From Chaetorhynchus papuensis (Eukaryota > Chordata > Aves > Passeriformes > Rhipiduridae), in the NCBI GenBank assembly GCA_013396525.1, contig VWYX01000890.1, forward strand, positions 268,612 to 332,611: a stretch of 64,000 nucleotides of DNA. Reading direction: 5' to 3'. Under the pieces are notes generated by a model that worked only from the letters and a program-made list of their open reading frames with translations, made no database searches and was not told the origin of the DNA. Shown one piece after another: positions 35,698 through 46,960 of this stretch. Position 1 is the stretch's first letter. The number at the start of each line of letters is the position of its first letter. The translations under genes and the position numbers were made by a program.

Positions 35698-35792
35698 AGA
35701 AGAGAAGAGAAGAGAAGAGAAGAGAAGAGAAGAGAAGAGAAGAGAAGAGAAGAGAAGAGAAGAGAAGAGAAGAGAAGAGAAGAGAAGAGAAG
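35698..35792 (+). repeat. (AGAAG)n microsatellite, right side of gap
   Basis: Pure pentanucleotide AGAAG, about 19 units, then GGGAGGGAGAG. The unit differs from the tetranucleotide on the left of the gap, so the missing bases contain at least one change of repeat unit. Confidence 0.95.
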
Positions 35793-36820
35793 GGAGGGAG
35801 AGTGGAAGGATATGTGTGTAAGCTCTGAAGTTGCTAATACAGTATTGTCAAAGGTAGTTAGAAAATATACCAGACTGAGGAAACAAAGCCCTTGGACTTC
35901 CTGATGCATTTCTTGATGACTAGAGAGGAATCTCTTCCAAAAACAGAGACTGAAGGAAAAGATTCCGATCAGGAGAACAGATAAAAGAGGAAATGTGAAA
36001 TCTTCCCAGGAAGGAAAGCAGGAGCTGACTAGAGAGAGAAGAGGGAAAGCCTAATGCCCATGAAGCATAAAAACATACAGGTATAAATTCAGTGTCTGAA
36101 ATGCAGGCATTCATTCTCCCTAATTATTCCAGTTAAGCTGATTTGCTCCTGTTTGAAAAATATTACAAATGAGCAACTAGTGAACTCTCAGAGGAACTGA
36201 TGACTGGTCATTGCAAATGTGTTGTTTTACTGAACTCATCTGACCTCATGTAAAACATGGAACCATCAAAACAGGTTCTCTCATATTTCGCTATTCTTTT
36301 CCCCTTTCTGGTACTATCCCCGAGAAGTGAAAAATTTCTCTTCCCCTTTCAAATATGGATACCCTGATCCTTGTAATTAAAAATCTTGTTTCTGGGCTTT
36401 GGAATTCTTCTCTAGTTTTTCAGAGTTTTTTCATCTCATCTCACTCATTGACAACAGATTCACCAAGCAGATATTTCTATTTATTAACATTTTTTAATTC
36501 ATTGTTCCCCTTCCCTTCCTGAATGCAAATTCAGAAAGCCAAACAGCTCTTATTACCTACCTATTGGAATGTGAAATCCCATTTAATCCACACTGTTGTC
36601 CAGAATCACCGTACTTTTAGATAGCAAGGCTGTATCTCTATTTCAGTGTCTGTGTCCATCCTCACCATCTCTGTTTCCACATATAACATACACATGCACT
36701 TTTCCAGTGCTTTTGAAATGCGTTTCATATTATGAATTAATGTGCAAAACGAGGAAGTAAAACAACAGTGTGGTGTAGCCTTGCACTGCCTTCTTGTTCA
36801 CCCTCTGGCACACACAGGAG

Positions 36821-36834
36821 CACACACACACACA
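36821..36834 (+). repeat. (CA)n short microsatellite
   Basis: Seven CA units followed by a short GA run. Confidence 0.85.
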
Positions 36835-38205
36835 GAGAGAACTGTGCAGGGAAAGCAGGAATGCAGGCGAGTTTTGACCTTCAGTGTCCACACAATGAGC
36901 CGCGGACGATGCAGAAGGTTGGCTGCTTCTATACAGACCTGCTTTTGTGCTCTTGTCCAGGGCTTGATCCTTGGAGCCCTGTGTGCTCAGTAGACGCCAG
37001 AGAGATAGATGTGATCTGTTAGCCTCATCCAGTGCCGGCAGCTGAGCCATTTTCACACAGGCAGGCAGGTATGGCAAAGCCTGGGTAACAGATGAGAACC
37101 CATGGGGAGCTCTTGACTATGGAGAATGAAAAATCAAAAGAAACCATATTGGACACAGATACAAAAGGAGTCCCCTGTTCCTTTTCTATCCCTCCTTGTT
37201 TCTTTTCTCCTCTTCCTTACCAGGCTGTAATGAATGTGGAAAAACAGCTTCCCCCCTCAAAGTATTTGAGGACGTGTAGATTCCAGATGCTATTCTATGC
37301 AAATACTTCCACCCTTCCCTGCCCACAGCATCCTGAGTTAACCCTTCTGTCTAGCTCTTTGCTGCCTCTTTCCACAGTGCAGTAGGAAAGAAAAAATCAC
37401 TTTAAAAAAAACCCTTAATCATTATTCTCAAAGGAGAGATTTACACCCTAAGTAGTGCATTTGGGCTCAGCACAGCTGGAGGCACAAAGCAGCAGTTAAC
37501 GTATTTCTGGCACTGAAGTTAGTTTGATGTTTTAATCATGTAACATCTTGAAAAAAATAGGGTAATTCCTAATAACATTAACACTGGGCTCTTTCTTGAA
37601 ATCACTGTTTCTAGCATGCCCAGTGTCAGACATTTGTCTCAATGAAAACAGGCTGTAGCACACAAATGCATGGAATTTAGACGAAATTAAAAGAGTGTAC
37701 TTAAAGCACAGGAACCCTAAGGACCTGTTCCTTGGACATCTGTGAGTCTTTTTTCTCCCCTAGGCAGATTTGCAATCCTTGCCTCACACCAGCCATAATC
37801 CAAAATGTTAGGATATTAGGAATTAGTTCTGCTGCTTGTGTACAAGCCTTCTGAAAACATTTCCATACCCAAAAAGAAAAGAGAGATGTGGAGAGAAACA
37901 GTAATAGCTAATGTAACTGAAATTACTTTTCTTCCAAAGGAAAAGAAAAACCTCTGACGAGATTTTATCTCCTGAGACTCTTTTACCATCTAAATGCTTT
38001 CATGGGCTTCCTCTTTGTAATCCCTGAACTCATGGGCAGGTCTATCTGGATGCGCATATGCCAGGATCACCCTAACAGCAGCAGTGAAGCTTTAGGGTTT
38101 AGATCAGTATGAACTACAATTTGATTTAGTTCCTCCCTGAAGTTAAAAATGGATCACTTACTTTTGTTTTGACAGATTGATGGTGAGATTTGAGAGATGA
38201 TGGTA

Positions 38206-38218
38206 AGAGAGAGAGAGG
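38206..38218 (+). repeat. (GA)n short microsatellite
   Basis: Six to seven GA units. Confidence 0.85.
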
Positions 38219-38339
38219 TCTCAGGTGTGAGCACAGAAGGCTCAAGCATTCAGACATTTATTGATAGAGAGACAGATACATTGTCCTCCACCAAATAAAT
38301 ATGCTTTTTGTATGGCTCTCACACACTCTGATTCCCAGC

Positions 38340-38500
38340 AACAGCCCTCTGCATCTGGTCGTGTGGGAATGAGACACTTATGAGAATGTTTTGTTAGCAT
38401 TTCATTAGGCTTTCCAGGGTTTCCTTAAATTGCAGGATATGTTCTGTTCTGTGAAATATGTTTTATCCAATTTGCAGTTGAGATCCTACATAGAGATGAT
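38340..38500. promoter_or_regulatory. Candidate regulatory patch
   Basis: Repeat-free sequence with TTAGCATTTCATTAGGC and TTATCCAATTTGCAG words and no frame. Constraint is inferred from texture only. Confidence 0.2.
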
Positions 38501-38630
38501 GTGGGCTATCTGCATTGATTTGCACTAGACGTCAAGACCACATAATATTTCTTTATGAACTTTATTTTGATCATACAATTCAAAAGAATCTTAAAATCTG
38601 GGGAGTAACCACTTTGGTTGTAACTCTTGC

Positions 38631-38650
38631 CTTTCCCTTTCCCTTTCCCC
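38631..38650 (+). repeat. (CCCTTT)n short repeat
   Basis: Three copies of a CTTTCC-type hexanucleotide. Confidence 0.85.
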
Positions 38651-38966
38651 TAAAACCCCATGCATTTGGGGGTGAGGTGGGTGGTTGTATATGTGACTTT
38701 GCCTCTGTATGTGGTAATATGTGCCAGAGTTTGCTAGCATTTAAATTTACCCTTTGAACCGTGGGTATTTCTCTGTTATTAGAGCAGTTATTCAGAGTTC
38801 AATATTTCTCTGTGTACCTTTTCTCATCTCAACTTTGAATGCTACAAAGAGAGCTTATTATGCTACCTTATTATCTGTGACTGTCATGCTAAAGCTTCTG
38901 TATCTCAAAACAGCCTCCATATGCTCTCCATACCTCCATTTGGTGTCCAGGTTCCCTGCCTTGTGA

Positions 38967-40655
38967 TATGAGTCCTTCCAGGCTGCAGCTTCTTTCCCTT
39001 CAGAGATTCTCTGTTGTGTTCTTTCTGACACGGATTTGGGATTTAGCTTATGATGGTTCTTAAACTTCTGAAAATCTCCTAAACTTAGAAGTTATTCAGC
39101 CCCTAATGACTGCCTTGGTTACCCAGACTGGTAGGAAAGCTGTCTTTCCAACAGGCTTCACTGCAGAGCTTACCACAGCAAGATCTTTCATGAGTGAGCT
39201 ACTTTCTAACGACAAACATAAAAAATCTCTGACCTTGCAACTTGGCAGCAGTAATCACTAAAAACTCATAATTAAAAGAGAAGGTCACTCACCATACTCA
39301 GGTGATAAACAGGGGGACCACCAAATCGTGTGGCATGTGGACTCAGTGTTTCAGATGCTGCTAGAGCAAACATGAGTGGGTCAATAAATAAAGTGTAACT
39401 TAAGAAAGATGTATGAAAAACACTGAAAAGGGTCACAAGAGAAAATTTCTATTGTCTTTGGAAAGATGTGCATTTTCATGAACGAAAACAGAGCTTCACA
39501 GCTTTTCCAAAATGCATGAACTAAAGGTTCCCCAGCCTGAGAGTGGGCCAGTGCACAGATATTGTGTGCCTAAAAGGCAGTGTTATTCCTCTGAAATGAA
39601 ATCTATTGGCCCTAAATACAAAGTAGTACATATAAGAGGCTTTTCTGGAAGTCTGTTTAGGGAGGAAGGTTGTTGAAACCTTCTACTTTTCAGATGGCTT
39701 CAGTTTTTAAGAGATACAAAAACAGTCCAGTATAAACCATATTTGAATGTGTCAACATCATAAAAGATAATGGAGGGCTCCTTGATCTAATATAGTCAGA
39801 TTTTCCATATGGCCTGTCATAAAATGCTATGAAAGAATCTGAGAATTAGGGATGAGAAATATTGTGAGACAGAAAACAAAGAATAAATGTCATTTTGTCA
39901 TTCTGACACAAGCTAATGATGGTGTCTCCCCAGGTTACACACATTATGTTTCATGTTGCAAAGCCACTTGGACAAACACTGGTGCTCAGGCTAAACAGCT
40001 CCCCACAAACTAACATATCTCACAAGATCTGATCAATTCAATTTGGAAAAAATCTGAGAAAGATAAATTCTGTCAGTATTCCATTTGAACGACTGGGAAA
40101 TGAAATATGCATCTTGCATTTGAAAATATTTTCTTTAACAAAATAAAGATTTGTCTTCAAATGCCGTATTGTTCTATATTATGCCTTATCAATAGAAAAA
40201 AAAAATCTGTAATTGAAATATAGTTTGTGTATATAAAGTATTTTAGGTAAGCCAAATGATTCTTCTGCAATTTTCCTTTGTAGACAATTTCAAACTAATA
40301 GCCCATTCAAGACAACATACAGCATATTGGCAAAAGAACTGTGGTGGCAAGAATTGAAAAGTTTATTAAAGGAAAAAATATTAGACATATTTAGAAGAAA
40401 AATAACAATGTGTTACTACAGTCAATTAAACAATATTAAGGTGCAATGAAAAATTGACAGGAATAATATTGAGACAAGTGTTGGGTCCTGGTTTTATAAC
40501 AAAACAGATAACAAGGAGCTAAAAAAATCTGGATTGCCTGATTTAGAAAAGTAATTGATCCCAATCACCCACAATAAACTAGATAGATCTGGTGTGTAAT
40601 CTGACAAGGTATTTCTAGAGTGGCAGAGCCAAAGCAAGTATCTCTAGTGAAACCC
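38967..40655. other. AT-rich stretch without any 60-codon frame
   Basis: Nearly 1.7 kb, strongly AT-rich (especially 40080-40470), with stops in all frames and no recognisable repeat. It could hide a very old, unrecognisable transposon or be ordinary AT-rich spacer. Confidence 0.5.
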
Positions 40656-43600
40656 GCCTTAGAGAGAACCTGCCTCAGAGAGACAGCATGACATGACTGA
40701 AAATGGCTGTGATTTGAGGATTTGTGTATTAGGAACCCCTGGTGCTACTTTGTAGGCTGCTGGGAGGGGGGCAGGTCTGATGGAGGGAGAAACTGGTTTA
40801 TGAAGAATTGAGATTGGTTCACTAAAGAAAAGCAAATCAGACGATGAGGAGGACATTACCGACTTGTTCAGACACTAAGATGTTTGCCCATGTGTCCCAG
40901 CATTTTGGTCCTCCCATGGTCCCTGGCACCATCTCAGATCAGCTGTGCCTGCCAGTGCTGCCATCCTGATGGCTTTGATAAGTGTTAGGTGCATTCCAAA
41001 AGAAAATGCAGCACTGGGAGATTTAAAACAAAAGATTGGTTTACTTATATATTTTACTATTGACAGCTCACTTCTTTTTTTCCCTTTCCTGTCTATAACT
41101 TCTCTGCAGAATTATTTGGTTATACACTGTCATATCAACCTCTGCATATAAAGTACAGGAAATGTCTCTGTTCATGATCTGGTGGCCGAAAAAACTGCAA
41201 CTTCATGTTAGGTTCACCTGCTGAGCAAATTCTCTTTCTAAAACTGCACAACAGCAACAACAAAAAGGTGTTGGAACTCCTCAGCATAGGGGGCAGTTTA
41301 ATTACAGGCTTGGGATTAATTATAAGTAAGAAATAAAATTAAAATATTCCATTTAGGAAACATGAAGCCTCCCTTTGTGCTTCATAGGCGTGTTTAGGTA
41401 GGGTTCTGATTTAACACCCAAACAAGGAGGAGTCACTGTCAGTGTTGTGCTGTCACATAAAGGGTCACTTCCTTCACTAGTCCAGCAGTAGCCCAAACTG
41501 CTACACAACCAAAGTGCATTCAGACCTCAATATAAGCTTTGTGTAAGATTAGTAAGATTTTCCTGGTTTTCCATATTTTATGTCTAGTTCAGGGCAAGCT
41601 GGGTTCCCATGCATGCAGGTTGACTTGTCCCATGAGTTAAAGAAGAAAAAAAGCAGTTGTGGGAGATTGTTGTTCCCAGCTCTGCAAAGTACACATGGAA
41701 AATCATGTCCTGAACAGTGCTACTCATGTCCTGCTTGGTGTCATCTATGGGCTGGGCAAAGTAATTTAATTTCACTCAGACCCCATACATTGCAGTTAAT
41801 ATTTATGGCACTTTGATCTGTACTTCCCCACCAGTCTATCAGCATTAAAGAAATGGTTTCTCATCATTATGGTGCCTTGTGACAAGAAGGATGGTGCTGA
41901 AGTGGCTGACATCACCTCTCCTTGCTCTGCAACATATGAGGTCATTTACTCATCATATTCATGCTCCTGGAAAAAATATAACCAGCAGCTCCCGTTCCAG
42001 CCTGTTTTGGGAGTTCTTCCTTACCCAGGTCGTATTCTGAGCATGAACTGGATAAACTCAATCAATGCAAAAAAGGCTCATTGATGTCAAACTGGCGGTT
42101 CCTAGTCCCAGATGTGTCATGCTCAGTTAGTGAATAACAGAGTGTCAAATAAAGCAATAAATCTTCTTACTTGCTGACTGCTATGCAGGGCTGTCATGAG
42201 AACACACTCACATGCTCACTAATTCTGTGTGATGAGTGAGCCTGGCTGCATCCCCATAATTTCCAGAGGCCAGCAGAGAGGTGCAAACATATTGAGTTGG
42301 GATGAGCGCTGGATCAGTATCCCTTTCTCAGCACCTTGAGGCCACAGTTGGAAATTTGACAGCCATGTCAAATATGCCATGGAAACACTGTCAATTTTAA
42401 GCTGAATTTCAGCAAGGCTGTTCATGGTGCAAGGTAGCGCCTAGAGCAAGAAGGAATGGTACAGATGGGCTGTGCATTTGCTAAATAATTGACATGGTTC
42501 TCACTTCTTAGCAAACATTCATGCTGGGGAACACTCTGGAGTGCTCGGGGCAAAGGGTAGGGACAGATAGGGCTCAGAGACAAACTCCAGTATGGACCAC
42601 ACTGAATCCCTCAACCATGTCTGGATGAACTGTACTGAAAGAAAAGTGAACTCAATATTTGGGACCAATTAATCTCTGAGGACTGTGTTGAATCCCTGGA
42701 TAAGAAAGCAGAGCCTATAGGACTGTTAGGCAAAAGCCACTGATTGACAACAGACAAAAGGCTGCCAAAGAGGTCCCTGGATAAAAGCATGAGAGCAAGA
42801 AGTCTTAAATATCTTAGGGACATTTCAGTGGGAAGGCAAAACCCCAGCAGGTCGTTGCACATTTGGTATCACTGCCACGTGGCGATGACTCCCAGTCGAT
42901 AGTGGACTGCCTGATTCAGACTGATGATAATTTCTGTTATTCAAACTCCAAAACTGGTTGTGTTAGGACTGAAAATTGAGCGACTTCAAAAAACTCTTAT
43001 ATCATGCAAGGACACTGGGTATCAGAGCTGGAACTCATGAAAACATTAGGCCATAACATGTAGGCAGAGGTTCATGTAGATAAATCAATATGAACATCAT
43101 CAAGAAGTTAAACTTGAGTTTTAATAATTGCTGTTTGCTTCAGCCCCTTGTTGCAGTGGGTTTTGCCTGTGTGTGGTAGCTGGGCTATGCTCTATGTATT
43201 TCAGTGAAGAATGTCAGACTTGCCCCACATTATACTTTTCTCCTCTACTCAGTTTGGGTAAATTACGCTGCAGACTCCATCTCCTTTTTTTCTGTTGTCT
43301 AAGCCCTGAGTCAATTTAACACTGGGGTATACTTGAGAAAAGAAGCAATGCTGGAGGCAGAGAAGGAACATAGATTTTAAGTTACCTGGAGCTGGTCAAC
43401 ACTTAATGTCTCTGAGGACCCAGAATTACCACTGGCATGAAGTGTCATGCCAGGGAAGTGCTTGAAAGTAAATATTAACAATTAACACGATAAAACCAGG
43501 CTGCACAATTATTTTGCTTTCAAATAGTTACTGTAGCTTCCAGTCACAAAAGCACTTGATTCTGTGCCTCATTTTAAAGCTTCTGTTTAAAAATTAATCT

Positions 43601-43955
43601 AACAGAACCTCGGTACATGAACTTGAGCTGGAACAGAAGAGGGATCCCTGATCAACTGCACCCTTTGGCCAGCACCGGTGGTGTTGGAGAGCTTGGGCAG
43701 CCTGATGCTCACTTGTGATGTGCCTGGTAGGTCGGGGGCAGGGGGGTTCTGCTGTTAACGATAGCACAAGAAGAAGGGAGGAAACAAGGCAGCCCTGAAA
43801 GACTTAGGTTTGTCCCTGGAAACATTTACAACTTGGCTATCTCTCCTAACTCAAATGTTCTGTCACTTTAAAGGAGGCAAAAGGGGGAAAATAGAGAGGA
43901 AAAAATGAGGAAACGCAGCAAAGGCTTTGATATGTCTGTGGCATAAAACTGGATT
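40656..43955. other. Unique non-coding sequence
   Basis: Short scattered frames only, none protein-like. An ATTTATGG word at 41801-41808 lacks a mirrored partner. No element is recognised. Confidence 0.45.
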
Positions 43956-43959
43956 ATAA

Positions 43960-44165
43960 TGTCATTTGCTAACTGACAGATCATTTAGTGTCCTGGAAGA
44001 GTCTGTTTTCACACCGCTGAAGCTCTCACAGGGGAATTCTGTGTGGGCTCCTTATTGTCAGAGCTATTTTTCACCCAATTTGTTTCCAAATGATGTCTAA
44101 CCTGAGGTCTTCCCACTGAGAGGGCTTTAAGCAATGATTAATGAGAAGTGTTTTGCCAGACCCAC
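43960..44165. promoter_or_regulatory. Candidate regulatory segment
   Basis: Repeat-free sequence with GGATTATAATGTCATTTGC, CAATGATTAATGAG and similar homeodomain-like words and no frame. Regulatory role is inferred. Confidence 0.3.
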
Positions 44166-44169
44166 CTGG

Positions 44170-44975
44170 GGAATGGCCCATCTGCGAACTCAGGTAAGAT
44201 GGAGCTGCCTACAAGGCACTGGCTTGTGAATGGCAGGCAGCTTCCCGTGGCTTGAGGCACAGCTCACAGCAAAGGCAAGGTGTACTCTGTTTGAGCCTCA
44301 GTGATTCATAAAAGGACTGGAGATAAATGTCACTCACTCTACCATTAACATCCAGTTTGAAGAAACAATCTCCCTCTCTGGGGACTGATCCCCTTTCTGT
44401 TCCATATTCAATTATATTATGCATTCAGCATATGTACAGCACATACCTGGAGTACATTTGAAGTGGCCTGAGACTGTCAGAGGTGCTAAGTCTATTTAAA
44501 GATGGCAAGTGAAAGCTGGCACAGCTTCACATGACTACCTGGCTTTCAAATACTTTTCTTATTTGAGCTACAAGCTCGTGTCCCTTCCTTTCAGTGGTGG
44601 CTCTGCATGCAGCTACTCATTCACCCCTACCTACCCTACACAGCATGGTAAATCAAGGGGGAAAACAGTGATTTTTAGTCTACATTCAGTTTGTCAATTG
44701 GACAGTTTTGTTCTGCCAGAAAATCCAATTATCCCTGACCTCCAAAACAGACATCTTTCCAGATTTCATCCTCTTAGTTGCGTGTAGATAGGACAACCTT
44801 ATCTTTTACTTTCCTAAGAGACTTCTCTTGTGCATAACATTGCTAATAGTGAATGTGAATTTCTTGGTAGCTGCCTAAAATGATCATTAAAATGCTCACA
44901 TAAAAGTGAAGAAGCCCTGAAAATTTGGTTTCTCTCTGTATTTATGAGGCTGAAATCTGAACATATTTCTTACAG
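44170..44975. other. Unique non-coding sequence
   Basis: Frames at 44209-44424 minus and 44509-44787 plus have no recognisable motif. Nothing else is seen. Confidence 0.45.
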
Positions 44976-44979
44976 AATA

Positions 44980-45770
44980 ATTTCCCTCCCCTGATTTATG
45001 TGGAAGCTCTAGGCTCAGTTATCATCTGGAAATACATTCCTATACAGTCTGTGTCATTTAAATGCAGCATCCTACTGTCCCGTCTGTCAAGACCAAAACA
45101 TAATGGGTCCAACTGTCTATGAATAAAACAGATTGTTTGTAGGGAATATTTACAGCCGATAAAGAGCAAGAGTTTATATTGGCAAAAGCCGTCCTTCTTG
45201 TAAATAGCTAGAGGCTCCCGACATCCCCTGACTTTCAGCAGCATTTATTCCGTTGAATGTGGATCAAAAACATTCCTCACTCACAGCTTGGCAAGATGAG
45301 TTTGACAACGGTTTTCTAACCAACTGTTGTGACACCAGCAGTGCATTTTGCCGGAAATTTCACCTGCAAAGCAATGTCCCACTTTCTTTAACTACTTCTC
45401 ATGCCAACAACATGTTTACCATGATTTAGATGTCTATTATACGCATGAACGACTTGTCTACATAATTTCATCAAAAAAATGAACCCTCATAAGTGGCACA
45501 GATGCTGGTATGATGGTAATCAAATTAGTTTTTGGACAGGTTTATGGCCACTTGCTGTCAGTTAAGCTCTCTTTGGCTATCTTCACTCCTAATACAGTTT
45601 TGATGGTGATTAATGGCTCCATTAATACACTGTTTGTGCTGTGATAGACACCACATTATGGTCTTGTTTGCTGACCACAGCTGAGCATGTATTTTTGTAA
45701 ACTCAGTCCTGAAGAAAATATTAATCATATTTAATATGTCACTGTTACGTATAGCCAGGCAGAGGTCACA
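44980..45770. promoter_or_regulatory. Candidate conserved regulatory region
   Basis: A long repeat-free region dense in TAAT, ATTA and TTTATGG words with isolated CpGs. At 45609-45626 lies a perfect inverted repeat, ATTAATGG-CT-CCATTAAT. An 82-codon minus-strand frame (44996-45244) is not protein-like. The texture is that of a developmental enhancer; an alignment would settle it. Confidence 0.4.
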
Positions 45771-46690
45771 CAGGGAGACCTTGCCCTTCTAATTTCCTCA
45801 CCACTGATGATCTTCTGGGCTGCTAAGAGAGGCAGAAGACCCACAAAGAATGTGTTTGGATTAAATGTTCATCAAGTTTCCTCATGCTGGGAACATGCCA
45901 AGGGTCTCACTACAATTGTTTTTCTTGTCTGTGCTGCCATGCTGCTCATCCTCCTTTTCTCCCTTGCATCCCAACTTAATTTCTTTGTCTTCAGATCCAG
46001 GAAAGATGGCTTGGGTTTCTTCAGGGGGTTGGTTTGTTGGGGCTTTTTTTTTGGTGGTTTGGTTTTTTCACTTTTCTAGATCTGATGTCTTGTTGCTCAT
46101 TTCAACATTCTCTTCTCAATTCTTCCCCTTTCACTGGCTTTTCTGAGCCATTCACAATCAACAAGTGAGTCTGGTCAAACCATACTTTAGCTCATTTTTA
46201 TCTGTTTTGACTCTGCCACTAACTCTGTGGAAATAGGGTAGCAACTCATATTTCATTTGGAGTATATTACACCTTAAGTAGTGATGGACAAATTACACCT
46301 GGAAGGCGACTGTGAAAGGTAGAAACTACTACTGAATTTCCCATCATACATGCTGGGACTCGGTGCAAGAGCAATGTCTGGGGGAAGTTCTGATATTAAA
46401 AAACGTGTAGCTGTAGGATTTTTCAACCCAAGTGTCACTGTGGAACAGACATTATCTGGAAAGAGTACTGTAGACCCTGGCATTTTGCCATTCACCCTCA
46501 GATCCCTGCACACCCACAGAAGCACACCATGTATACTCTCAAACTATTTGCTTGCAAATGAAATAGTGCATAGCTCTGGAACAAACCCACAGCTTCTTTT
46601 TTCTCAGTCAGTGAGGAACAGAAAGAAATCTATGTCCCTGGAAAGAGGCATATGAACTAATTAGAGATATTTGCACTCTTTGAAGTAGTT
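45771..46690. other. Unique non-coding sequence
   Basis: A T/G-rich low-complexity stretch lies at about 46029-46070. The 101-codon plus-strand frame at 46350-46655 and its minus-strand mirror are not protein-like. Confidence 0.45.
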
Positions 46691-46698
46691 GAAGAAAT

Positions 46699-46720
46699 AT
46701 GTGTGCGTGTGTGTGCGCAT
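46699..46720 (+). repeat. (GT)n imperfect microsatellite
   Basis: GTGTGCG-type units, interrupted, about 22 bases. Confidence 0.8.
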
Positions 46721-46779
46721 TTTGGTTGTTAGGGTTTTTTTTGTTTCCCTCCTGTAATTAAGCCTAGTTTCTTTCCAGC

Positions 46780-46960
46780 CATATTTGATTTTTATGTTCA
46801 TCTGTGCACTCGTCTAAACCCCACCCACTTGCTCCTCTGCAAATATTTATTATGCAAATGGTTTGTTTTGAATTGAGTGATCTGAGCAGCTGCCCAATTC
46901 TGCATAACTGTTCTTTAGGAAAATTGCAGACTAGCTGGGTAACATATTATTGAACTAGTT
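46780..46960. promoter_or_regulatory. Candidate regulatory segment with octamer
   Basis: Repeat-free sequence with AAATATTTATTATGCAAAT; the octamer is at 46852-46859. It also has a CACCC-type word (about 46821-46828) and CAGCTGCCCAATTC. No frame. Regulatory role is inferred. Confidence 0.3.

Larger units (their letters stand above)
35800..38340. other. AT-rich unique sequence
   Basis: Octamer words at 36523-36530 and 37297-37304; a (CA)n run at 36821-36834 followed by GAGAGA; a (GA)n run at 38206-38218. No frame of 60 codons occurs from 37386 to 38514. The 115-codon minus-strand frame at 36730-37077 is opposed by plus-strand frames. Confidence 0.45.

Noticed and set aside
35204..35909. Frames of 205 and 224 codons across the gap
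   Set aside because: They consist of 330 unknown bases plus microsatellite-encoded Lys/Glu or Phe/Leu/Ser repeats; not evidence of a protein.
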